64,000 nucleotides of DNA from Bathynomus jamesi (Eukaryota; Arthropoda; Malacostraca; Isopoda; Cirolanidae). The stretch spans positions 62,001-126,000 of the forward strand of contig JAJOZX010005774.1 of assembly GCA_023014485.1 (NCBI GenBank), read 5' to 3'. A model generated the notes under the pieces. It was not told where the DNA came from. It saw only the letters and a program-made list of their open reading frames with translations, and ran no database searches. Both the position numbers and the translations under genes were made by a program. Below are positions 55,082 to 64,000 of this stretch, piece after piece; the first letter of the stretch is position 1; the number at the start of each line of letters is the position of its first letter.

Positions 55082-55249
55082 ATCTATTTGGCGTGAAAGA
55101 AGGACGTGATTATCTTGTGCTCTGTACCTCGTTATTATAAAAGAGAATTTTTGTCACAAGATTTGATCTTCAGTAATAAAATTTTTTAAAAAGAGAGGAA
55201 AATGATGCGTGACTTATTGAGTGATCATTACATGGTATTTATTTCTATG
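54175..55249. other. No gene recognised
   Basis: Contains (TA)n at 54819-54840 and (ATCT)n at 55051-55084, otherwise AT-rich. Confidence 0.5.
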
Positions 55250-57070
55250 TTCTTCGATTCACCAAAAATTCTTTCATCATAGAAAAATTGAAAACCTATT
55301 TAATTCTAATTCTTCTCGCTCTTTCTGGTACCTCGCCAAAAACCTCTCCAACAACTTCACTTCTTCTTCTTTTTCTTCTTTCCCTCTTCTTTTCCATTCT
55401 GACTACTCGGTTGCCGTCTCTTCTACTGATAAAGCTGAACTCTTCACTTAAACTTTCGCCTCCAACTCAACCCTGGACGATTCCGGTGCTGTTCCTCCAT
55501 CTTCTCCTCCCTCTGACTTAATTATTTCTAAAATTAAAATCTCTTCCAAAGATATTTTTTCTATCCTATCTGGGCTCAACTTTAAGAAGGCGTACGATCC
55601 TGATGGGGTCCCTCCTATGGTTCTCAAGAGCTGTGATTCTCTGCTGACAGCCTGCCTAGGCAAACTCTTTCTTCTTTGTCTCTCATCTGGTACCTTTCCT
55701 TTCAGCCCGAAGTTCGCTTTCCTTCCGTTCTCAACCCTCCAACTATCATATTATTTTGATTTCTTGCCTTTCTAAACTTTTTGAATCTATCCTTAATAGG
55801 AAGATTCCCAAACACCTCTGTATTCACACTCTTCTTTCAAATCGTCAGTATAGGTTCCACAAGGGACGCTGTACTGGCGATCTTCTTGTATATCTCCCTG
55901 ATTCTTAGTCATCCTCGTGATTTCGTGAAATCTTTGCTATTACGTTACACATATCCAGAGCTTTAGATAGAGTCTGGCGCAAATCCTTAATATCCAAACT
56001 GCCCTCCTTCGATTTCTCTCCTTCTGTCTGTGCCTTCATCTTTGATTCCTTTCTGGCCGATCTTAGCTGCGGTTGTAGATGCCCACTGTTCTTCTCTTAA
56101 AGCTATTAATAGTGTTCTTCCTCAGGGCTCTCTCTTGTCACCCACTCTCTTGTTTTTATTTATCAATGATATTTTAAGTTGCACTTCCTGTCCTATCTAT
56201 TCCAGTGGCAGTGATTCTACATTTTACTTCTCCACCCGCCTCGCAAAGCGTCACTCTCAACAGTCACTCCTGCTTCGCGTTAGAGAGCTATGGTGCACCT
56301 GACCTCTGATCTTTCTTCTATCTCTGATTGGAGCAGAAAAATCTTGTGGCTTTCAATGCCTCAAAAACTTAGTTCCTCCATCTGTTCACTCATCACATTC
56401 TTCCACAGGACTATTCCCTTATCTTCAACAATACACAACTCAATCCTTCCTCTTCTCCTAACATTCTTGGTGTTTCCTTTTCTCATGATCTTTCCTGAAA
56501 AAAATCACATATACTCTCTTTCTAAAACAGTTTCTCAGAGGTTAGGTGTGCTGTACCGGCTCCTCAGAGTCTTCATCGCCACTCAGTTGCTGTCTCTGTA
56601 CAGGGGTCTTGTCCACCCCAATATGGAGTACGCTTCCCATGTGCGGGATGGCTCAACTCGCACATCTCTACTTAACTGGGTGGACTCAAAGGCTTTTCGT
56701 CTCATCAATTCCCCGCTCTTTCTTACTGTCTTCAGTCTTTTTCGCTCGCTCGCTCTCTCTCTCTCTCTTCGCCGCAATGTTGCTTCATTTTCTCTTTACT
56801 CTTGCTTACTTTTCTCTTACTCACGGACAGTGCTCTTCTTAATTCTCGAACTGCTTGCTTCCTCCTTTAAGGAGAGCTTGCAGTACCAGACTTTCCACAC
56901 AGTCTTATCCATTTTCTGTCCAACTCTGTAACGCAAGGGTTAATCGATATTTTCAATCCTTTATCTACTCAACTGGTCAACTCTGGAATAATCTTCCTCA
57001 ATCCATCATTCCCCCTGTCTATGACCCCCAATATTTCAAACACAGTGTCCAGGCATCTCGAAAATTAAAA
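55250..57070 (+). mobile_element. Jockey-like LINE (family Z), longest copy
   Basis: The RT is readable in shifting frames. 55280-55480 gives SNSSRSFWYLAKNLSNNFTS and a KAELFT segment. 55500-55700 gives DLIISKIKISSKDIFSIL, DPDGVPPMVLKSCDSLLTAC and LFLLCLSSGTFPF. 55960-56110 gives RVWRKSL-like, VVDAHCSSLKAINSVLPQGS and LLSPTLLFLFINDILS. The catalytic YADD position reads YSSGSD, so it is dead. 56470-56720 gives the thumb (LSKTVSQRLGVLYRLLRVFI, HPNMEYASHVRDGSTRT, DSKAFRLINSP), and 56760-57070 the C-terminus (RRNVASF, NARVNRYFQSFIYSTGQLWN). Endonuclease is absent. Confidence 0.85.
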
Positions 57071-58198
57071 TGCATTTTCCTAAATTGTGTTATCAGGAGA
57101 TTTCAATCCAGATTCCAGTAAGGGTAGATTATGGAGAGAGATGACTCCATTAAGCAAACAATAAGCCATTTAAATAAGCCATTTACTGTACATTGGAGTA
57201 AGCATCTGGTTTTATAGCCGGCTGTTTCAAATATTTACATTTGTTCCAACAAAATATGACAACTGAGAACAGAGAGTAAAGCAAAATCTAATTTTTATAA
57301 ATGGAAAGATTACAAAATCAACTTTCTGGAGCTCTAGAAAGTTGGGACAAACCTAAATGTCTGAACTATTTAGCTGCCTGTAAAACTGCATGCTTAACAA
57401 AACGTTTACTCCAATGTCTAGCAAAGTGATTAGTGAAATATGTAGAAAGTAATCACTTGAAATTACTAAAAAGGAACAAATTCATGTTTAGCGAAATGTT
57501 TAGAAACCTTAAGAGTGTACTTTATATACCTCAAAGATTTAGTTCTTGAAGAGAAAAAACTACTTCTAAGTTTTTATTGACTGACTTTGTCAACTGGAAT
57601 CTTCTCAATGACGTGACGTTGGTTTTCCAGACGAGAATGATCAGCAGATGGTTACTATCATGAGGTGCTTTTCCTTGCTGTAAAAACTCGGCTGTACAGT
57701 GTACATAGTACATACTCTAATTCGCCTCATGCCGATAAATTAAATGCTAAATACGAATTCTTAAATGAAGTTCTAATAATTCTACAAATAGTTATAGATT
57801 TATAAAAATATTAAAGCTTAATTAGTGCCAAGATGGACTACAAATGTTAAAAACTTACATAAAGTTCGTAAAGAAAATTGAAGTTGCGGAAAGAAGATGG
57901 TACAATAAATGTCTCATTACATCTGATTGAATGAAAGAATCTAGAAAACAAGTTAAAAATGCGTCAGATTTTATTTCTTTCTTAAGAAAGCAAGATTAGA
58001 AACGAAACTTATTAAATTCAATTCAGACTAGAAATCCATGTAATATTTGCAAAAAAGAAATAATAGATCAGGAAACGTGAACAAAAATTCGTCTACTTCA
58101 AATTCTCATGCCAAAACTTTCGTATAAGAATGAATACAAGAAAAAAACGATTATTATTATTAAAGAGATAAGCAAAAACAACAATCACACAAAAATCT

Positions 58199-58200
<2 letters not shown>
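57071..58200. other. 1.1 kb with no recognised gene
   Basis: AT-rich. TTTAGC/GTCTAG words recur at 57360-57500, but no element end or frame stands out. Confidence 0.4.

Positions 58201-58244
<44 letters not shown>
58201..58244. repeat. (GA)n microsatellite
   Basis: About 21 GA units. Confidence 0.95.
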
Positions 58245-58245
<1 letters not shown>

Positions 58246-58305
58246 ATGATAATTCAGAAAAACAGATAAAGAATGGGATTACGAAGGAGACGGTAAAAGA
58301 GAGAA

Positions 58306-58348
<43 letters not shown>
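58306..58348. repeat. (GT)n microsatellite
   Basis: About 20 GT units ending at the TA target of the Tc1-like element. Confidence 0.95.
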
Positions 58349-58349
<1 letters not shown>

Positions 58350-58350
<1 letters not shown>

Positions 58351-59673
58351 ACTTGCGGTCAAAGTTATGGTGTCACAAAGGAAAAATAAAACTATGGTGG
58401 TACGTATTAGTTAGGTTCACTGTCATAAATGAAAATAAACAGTAACAGTGTTTATAGGATGCACATTTTAATGGAAATTACGTTACATTTTTGCTCTATA
58501 TTACTATAATAACTTGTTATCCTCCTTTCTGTTTTATCATTGTTTGGTATATTTTGGGCATTCTTCTCAGCAATTTTTCCAAATACTCTGGTGTCAAATT
58601 ATTCCACTCTTGTAGATATTCCCAAATGTGAGTGTAGTTAGTTAGATCTCGTGATTTTACATTGCTGTCAAATTCAACCCACACAGTCTCACCGGGGTTT
58701 AGATCTAGGGTTTAATGCTCCATCTTCACTTTTTTCTGTTCATATATCTTTGGTTCCATAGTGTTGCAAGTTTGCGGTCATTATCCGCATCATTTACACA
58801 TACTGTCTTCTCTTACTGCCGAATATTCCAGATTTACTCTCATCTGTCCAGAGTACTCGTTTCCATTCTTCTAACGTGGGATTTTGGTGTTATGTTCCCC
58901 ATTTCAACCACTTTTGCTTATTATCATGCCTCAGATAAGGTTTACTAACAGCTACATGTCCACTCAACCCTGCCTCTCTTAATCGTCTTTGGACAGCTGA
59001 ACATGAGATGCTGCTTTTTGATGTTAAACTGTGTGAATCAGCTGATTGAGGTGCTGTCAGGAAACTATTTCTTTTGAATTTTCTAACCAATACTTTATTT
59101 TCCTTTACCGCCGTCTTTCATTTCCTTCCTCAGCCTTTTCTGTTTACTGAGACTGTCTCATCTTGGCTTTTAATGGTTTTGAACACTCCATTCTGAGAAA
59201 CACCAATCCTACGCGCCGCATCTCTATGGGATAGCCGAAGACGATGCAGAGCCATTATTTCAATGCGTTTCTTTACATGAATTTCTTTCCTGGGGTCATT
59301 ATTAATTTCTGAAAAAGAAAATTTGTTGCTTCATAGATGCTGAGTATTTTCAGTGGGAAAACAAATTTTATGTTTAGTTATTGGTGCTTAAGCAGTGTTA
59401 GACAACTAATCTGTGTAAAATATGAACAAAAAAGCTGGAAGTTTTTTTAATACATAATAATATCTAAGCAAATGCAACCTGCATCAAAAGAATCACAGAT
59501 CATCAATTTCATAAATGTAAGACTAAATATAGGAGAGCTAAAAGATCACGGCAGTTTTATACATACTGTACAGTAGGTCTGTTGCATTACGTAAAAATTG
59601 TATTGGTTTTGGCAGTAGAGCTTTTAAGCTATAACACATTTTTCTAGTGACACCATAATTTTGACCACCGGTG
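58350..59673 (-). mobile_element. Full-length Tc1-like element, decayed
   Basis: CACTTGCGGTCAAAGTTATG, GTGTCAC at the left and GTGACACCATAATTTTGACC, ACCGGTG at the right are inverted, each next to TA. Length about 1324 bp. The minus strand carries the transposase remnant. Confidence 0.9.
58500..59300 (-). pseudogene. Tc1-like transposase, heavily decayed
   Basis: From about 59300 on the minus strand: DPRKEIHVKKRIEIMALHRL, RLSHRDAARRIGVSQNGVFK (first HTH). After a stop, 58890-59090 gives VRKFKRNSFLTAPQSADSH, SAVQRRLREAGLSGHVAVSK and RHDNKQKWLKW. Then come EEWKRVLWTDESK (first catalytic D) and RRQYVC. The second D region is lost, and the last core reads LDLNPGETVW where LNPIENVW is expected. 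It ends LLRRMPKIYQTMIKQKGG. At least five disruptions. Confidence 0.8.
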
Positions 59674-59687
59674 TATATGTGATCCAC

Positions 59688-59836
59688 ATCCACAAGAAAA
59701 ACTGAAAAGCGATTCCCTGACGAGGTGTACTGTTGGATACAGGAAAGTCTTTGGAATCGCTTTTCATTTTCCCTTGTGGATGTACATTATTAATTTATTT
59801 CACGTGTTTAAACGTGAAATTCATCCCATTCATATA
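59688..59836. repeat. Hairpin-bounded cassette, possible PLE 3' end
   Basis: CATCCACAAG and CTTGTGGATG, with GAAAAGCGATTCC and GGAATCGCTTTTC, form inverted arms about 30 bp apart. GTGTACTGTTGGATACAGG lies in the loop. CACGTGTTTAAACGTG and GAAATTCATCCCAT follow, as at 35700. Confidence 0.55.
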
Positions 59837-59941
59837 TACAGGGTGTAGGCTACATAAAGTCAGGATCTATTTTTGTGAAGCACTTGGAAATTATATGGAA
59901 TTCAATCATATAATGATAAAGTGGTAACATTTATTAAATAA

Positions 59942-60282
59942 TTAAGAGTAGGATTCGACGTGACGCCCATCAGTATCCCTGCACAGCTCAAATCGTTCCG
60001 CAGCATTTCTAAACACATTCTGGAGCATTTGCGGGGTTATGTTATCTGCAGCAGTTCGTATACGTGTACGCAAGTTTTCAAGACTCGTAACCTTCGTCTG
60101 ATAGACGTGCGATTTGATAAAACCCCATGCAAAGAAATCTAAAGGGGTTAAATCTGGTGATCTCGCTGGCCAAGGTCTGTTGCTTCCGCGTCCGATCCAG
60201 CGATTTGGAAAACGTCCATTTAGATAATCCTGAACAATTTTGGCATAGTGACAAGGAGCACCATCATGTTGATAGACGACGG
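59942..60282 (-). pseudogene. DD41D mariner transposase C-terminal half, left arm
   Basis: The minus strand reads VYQHDGAPCHYAKIVQDYLN, RWIGRGSNRPWPARSPDLTP and LDFFAWGFIKSHVYQT, ending DTDGRHVESYS. I count 41 residues between HD and LDF, the rosa spacing. There is no start codon or first D. The apparent ATG lies in the palindrome centre and is not native. Confidence 0.88.
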
Positions 60283-60298
60283 TACTAACAATCCTATC

Positions 60299-60640
60299 CC
60301 CGTCGTCTATCAACATGATGGTGCTCCTTGTCACTATGCCAAAATTGTTCAGGATTATCTAAATGGACGTTTTCCAAATCGGTGGATCGGACGCGGAAGC
60401 AACAGACCTTGGCCAGCGAGATCACCAGATTTAACCCCTTTAGATTTCTTTGCATGGGGCTTTATCGAATCGCACGTCTATCAGACGAAGATTACGAGTC
60501 TCGAAAACTTACGTACACGTATACGAACTGCTGCAGATAACATAACCCCGCAAATGCTCCAGAATGTGTTTAGAAATGCTGCGGAACGATTTGAGCTGTG
60601 CAGGGATACTGATGGGCGTCACGTCGAATCCTACTCTTAA
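60299..60640 (+). pseudogene. DD41D mariner transposase C-terminal half, right arm
   Basis: Mirror of the left arm, with IESHVYQTKITSL where the left has IKSHVYQTKVTSL, otherwise identical by eye. Same stop and 3' UTR (TTAATTATTTAATAAATG). Confidence 0.88.
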
Positions 60641-60740
60641 TTATTTAATAAATGTTACCACTTTATCATTATATGATTGAATTCCATATAATTTCCAAGT
60701 GCTCCACAAAAATAGATCCTGACTTTATGTACACCCTGTA

Positions 60741-61850
60741 CAGTGGCTCTCACAAGTATTCGTACAGAGAAATATTTCAGTTATATTGGTCCTTATCTTT
60801 TGTGCCATGCATAGGATAGTTATGGAAAGTTTACCATTCGTTTAGAAAAATTTAACAAATAAAAATATTAGTTTAACTCCAACACATATTTAATATAAAA
60901 CATCAAAGACTTTGACGAAATTAAAGAAGTTAAAATGCAAAAGTTCTCGTACATTTATTTACAAAGTTATTTAATACGTTGTAGGTCTACTTTAGGCTTA
61001 AAGAATTTAAAATATAAAAATAATGGATTTGCATTTTAGAAGAAAGTTCTCTGGCGAGACGACCAAAATTAAATTATTCTGGAACTACGAGTAACGGTAT
61101 GTTTGGAGACGAAAATCAAATACTGCATGAGAGGAAAAAACATCCTTCTTGTGGTTAAACATGGTGGTGGTAGTTTGCTTCTTTGGGGACGTTTTAGTGC
61201 TTCTGGTCCAGGAAAGCTTGTTGTCGTCAATGGAATCTTGAATTCGAGGAAATATTAGGAAATTTTAGAAGAAAATGTATTGTCTTCAATTCGGGAGGTG
61301 CGAATGAGTCACAGTTGGGTATTGCAACTAGATAATGATCCAAAACCCAAAAGTAAGAGCACCATGAAATGGCTTCAACAAAAGAATTTCAAGCTTTTCA
61401 AGTGCCCCAGTCAAAACCCAGATCTCAATTTAATCGAGAATTTATGGTTTGATTTGAAAAAAGCTGTCCGCAAGAGAAAACGTTCGAATCTGAATGAATT
61501 GCAACAATATTCTTTAGAAAAATGGACTAAAATTTCTACTGAGAGATCTCGAAACCTTGTTAAAAAACACCCAACACGAATCAGTGAAGTTATTCAAGCA
61601 AAATGTGAACACACAAAATATTAAATAATTTTGTAAGAAGTGTATGAAAACTTTAGCATTTTAATTTTTTTATTTTCAGCAAATTCTTTGATGTTTTACA
61701 TTATATGTTGGAGTTAAACTGATATTTTTATTTATTAAAATTTCCAAACGGACGGTAAACTTTTCATAGCTATCCTAATCATGGTACAAAAGATAAGAAC
61801 AAATTTAACTGTAATATTTCTCTGTTCAAATACTTACCAGCGCCACTACA
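60741..61850 (+). mobile_element. Tc1-like element with about 110-bp inverted ends, 5' deleted
   Basis: CAGTGGCTCTCACAAGTATTC at the left and its diverged mirror ending AAATACTTACCAGCGCCACT at the right continue inward through CAGAGAAATATT, CTTATCTTTTGT, and TAGGATAGYTATG to about 100-110 bp. A further GTTTAACTCCAACA pairing is also visible. The left end shares the TA at 60739-60740 with the palindromic mariner. The right boundary is uncertain by a few bases. Confidence 0.82.
61040..61624 (+). pseudogene. Tc1-like (DD34E) transposase, N-terminus missing
   Basis: Broken early part: VLWRDD and TKIKLFWNYE (first D region), RYVWRRKSN, then KHGGGSLLLWGRFSASGPGK, LVVVNGILNS. 61280-61624 is open: VLQLDNDPKPKSKSTMKWLQ (second D), PDLNLIENLWFDLKKAVRKR (E) and a C-terminus ending EHTKY. 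D to E spacing is 34. The HTH domains were lost by deletion between the left inverted end and about 61040. Confidence 0.85.
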
Positions 61851-61856
61851 GTACAT

Positions 61857-61859
61857 AAT

Positions 61860-61892
<33 letters not shown>

Positions 61893-61893
61893 A
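61857..61893. repeat. (TA)n(TG)n microsatellite
   Basis: About ten TA units then six TG units. Confidence 0.9.
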
Positions 61894-63238
61894 TATCATT
61901 GCAATTGTTGGGATTGCAAAATTGGGGGTCTATTAATAAATAGAAAATAATAAAATCTATAATACTTAATTGGAAAATATAAGTTTAGTTTAATAGATGG
62001 ATCATAAATTTAGAGAATAAACCTCAGATGAATTTACAGGAGTACGTGATTTTTGGCACTAAGCCAGAAGAACAGGTTTCGTCGCGTTCATACTTGTAAA
62101 TGTGTTCAGCCAATCAGGCACAAGTATGGCCGTCACGTGATGCCCACCTCCCGTTTCGTCCAGTCGTATATTAATGAACAGTATAATTGTCGAAGAACAC
62201 TAGACCTATATAATTAAGTAATTTAATTATCTGAAATAGGTCAAATAAGTATGTAACTAATATAAAACAGGTAGAAAATTTAAAAAATTATTAAAATAAT
62301 GTACTAATGACTATTTCTTAAGTTTTAGGTTCAGTAATAAATAAACGATAGATTCTCTCGAAGGAGAGACAGAGCGCAGCGCAAAGGATTCAGGCAGTTG
62401 AGGATTGAGTCAGAGAGAATCTAGAAGTCGTCACCAAGAGAGGGTCGCATACCGTCCATCCGAAATTCGCCTTTTCTCCCTCCCTTCTAATCTTTATATC
62501 ATTTTTCTCGGTTCGAGCCCGTCGGACATAGAGCATATATGTAAGATGAACTTACGTTAATAAGGTCATTTGATTCCACCCTAGGGCCCACGAAGAATGG
62601 AATCCTATCCGAGGCCCTAGGCTTTTTATTCCCGACTAAGGATTACCCTTGTTTATTGTATAACGTAAGTGTAAAGTTAATTTAATTCATGAAAGAAAAT
62701 AAGATTAGAGGTATAAAAAATTCGTTGTTTTATAATAACTTTGTAAATTGATATTTGTGCGTTTTATAAACAGTTTAACTTAAGGTAAATTCTGAAAGTA
62801 CTACAAAAATGAAAAGTGTTAGTTCCTTAGTTGAAGAGTTCAAATGAAAAACTAATCTAAAGAAAGACACCAATGGGCTCCCGCTACCCCTTAAATTCTA
62901 ACATCCGAATTGTGTGAATTAATATCGGTGCATGAACTAAAGGTAAACTTTGGCACATCCACCCACGAACAGTGTAATGGTTTTAAATGAATGGTTTGGA
63001 AGAGAAACAATGAGTGAATTTCATCATCACATTTTCATTGATGGGGGTCACTGGGAGAAGGGACGCCAGCCCGGGAGAGACCCCGAACCCTACATAATAA
63101 ACTCAAAGAAATCCAGCACACAAATTTAAGTACTTTGAAATACTATCTACGAGAATAATTCGCCCGTTGGTAAAAGGTTGTTAGTAATAATAATAATAAT
63201 AATAATAACTCAATAACACTTTGTTATAACGGGTGGGG
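61894..63238. other. No gene recognised; one hairpin
   Basis: CCTAGGGCC and GGCCCTAGG (62581 and about 62614) form a 9-bp hairpin with AGAATGGAATC between. (ATA)n at 63185-63209. GGTCACTGGGAGAAGGGACG and the GGGAGAGACCCCGAACCC segment near 63050-63085 look like a GC-rich repeat fragment but were not identified. Confidence 0.4.
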
Positions 63239-64000
63239 CACGGGAACCAAGTGTTTTTGGAATAATCAGGAAAATGATATTTATTTTTGTAAAGAAAATA
63301 TATTGGTAGAACAACATTCGTAAGAACATAGCATTTCATGTCATAATAATCATGTACCGAAAATTATATCTGGCATATGATGTCCTTGGCCGTCGACGCA
63401 TTGTTGAAGGCGTTTACGAAAATTGGCCTCCACTCTTCCCAGCAGGTCTCTGTTGATTTGGATGATTTGTTGACGGATCGCTTCCTTCAATGCATCTAAT
63501 GTACGGGGCTTGTCCTCGTAGACACGTGACTTGAGGTACCCCATAGAAAGAAGAGTCACATGTGGACAAGTCAGGGGACCGAGGGGGCCATGCAATGTCA
63601 CCAAATCTCGAAATGAGATGGTTGGGAAACAGGGGGCGAAGAACAGCCATTGACGCTCTGGCGGTGTGTGGCGTGGCCCATCTTGCTGAAACCACAAATG
63701 TCGACGAGCAATACGCCTTCTTCGTAACTCAGGGATGAAAAAGGTGTTCACCATCTCAATGTAACGCCCAGATGTTATGGTAACGGTAACCCCATTTTGT
63801 TCGAAGAAATAGGGACCGATGACGCCAAACTTTCCCACCGCGCACCAAACTGTAACCTTAGGGCTATGCAGCGGTTTTTCATGGAGTTGTCGCGGATTTT
63901 CAGCAGCCCAATACCGACAGTTTGATTGTTGACGGCCCCATTAAGGTGGAAATGGGCTTCATCACTCATTACCACCATCATGTTTTCATTCTGCTCATAA
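63239..64000 (-). mobile_element. mariner-like (DD41D) element, runs off the window
   Basis: The likely left end ACGGGTGGGGCACGGG lies next to TA. The minus strand encodes broken transposase: MSDEAHFHLNGAVNNQT at 63775-63981 (first D), FGVIGPYFFE and FQQDGP at 63350-63838 (second D), and WPPRSPDLSTCD at 63414-63695 (third D position). 63350 ends GQGHHMPDIIFGT. At least three frameshifts. Counting across frames gives about 41 residues between the second and third D. The right end is outside the window. Confidence 0.8.

Larger units (their letters stand above)
59839..60738. mobile_element. Palindromic mariner: two 3' halves head to head
   Basis: The two arms 59839-60282 and 60299-60738 are near-perfect inverted copies around a 16-bp spacer (60283-60298). 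The outer ends CAGGGTG and CACCCTG sit at TA. The left arm has six extra bases, TAGGCT, near its end. Each arm carries the same transposase C-terminal half, in opposite orientations, with only a few differences. The N-terminal half is missing from both. DNA or RNA from this locus would fold into one long hairpin. Confidence 0.92.

Noticed and set aside
62340..63110. LTR retrotransposon leader
   Set aside because: GC-rich words and a short hairpin suggested it, but there is no TG...CA direct repeat pair, primer-binding site or gag/pol frame.
1..64000. CRISPR array, operons or ribosome-binding sites
   Set aside because: There are no regularly spaced short direct repeats with unique spacers. 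The sequence is eukaryotic in every visible respect.

Overview
This window reads as intergenic, transposon-packed DNA from an arthropod nuclear genome, most likely a decapod crustacean. The basis is long (TA)n, (GT)n and (GA)n microsatellites, abundant Tc1/mariner, hAT and piggyBac-type elements, Penelope-like elements with GIY-YIG remnants, and jockey/CR1-like LINE remnants whose protein ends resemble those I associate with crab and shrimp assemblies. That assignment is inference. I found no convincing host gene, no bacterial-type operon, no CRISPR array and no canonical tRNA or rRNA gene. Nearly every protein-like reading frame is a broken piece of a mobile element.

Layout. 51-3128: a complete TIR transposon with termini TTAGGGTGATGC and a frameshifted transposase-like gene. 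3141-11000: LINE 3' ends, a jockey-like LINE, small MITEs and tRNA-derived SINEs. 11030-14030: a nested stack (hAT-type MITE inside LINE Y inside antisense LINE X). 15-24 kb: Penelope-like (PLE) remnants, several MITEs, a dimeric tRNA SINE and inverted jockey-like LINE copies. 25183-26794: a pogo-like element carrying a second dimeric SINE. 27174-31408: a probable Tc1-like element split by a rosa-type (DD41D) mariner and a hAT-type MITE. 31413-33988: a second TTAGGGTG element with about 447-bp inverted arms, abutting the Tc1-like end. 34.5-42 kb: LINE X 3' end, 5S-rRNA-derived SINEs and a hAT element (38937-40773) holding three further insertions. 42.4-48.3 kb: a GGCCTC-rich repeat block, a Polinton-type DNA polymerase B fragment, a ZBED-like hAT remnant and a tandem PLE 3'-end array. 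49-64 kb: a classic mariner, CR1-like LINE ends, a deleted mariner, a long jockey-like LINE, two Tc1-like elements, a 900-bp palindromic mariner and a mariner running off the window end.

The most interesting signal is the pair of TTAGGGTG elements. They share a terminal octamer and homologous N-terminal protein regions, and both have 6-bp flanking repeats of palindromic sequence (TATATA and TGTACA). One has layered subterminal inverted blocks. The other has a CCCCCGGCA-type motif repeated at about 170-bp spacing in its arms. They look like one transposon family that I cannot place in a named superfamily from sequence alone. Other strong points are the palindromic mariner, the multi-level insertion stacks and the 5S-derived SINEs.
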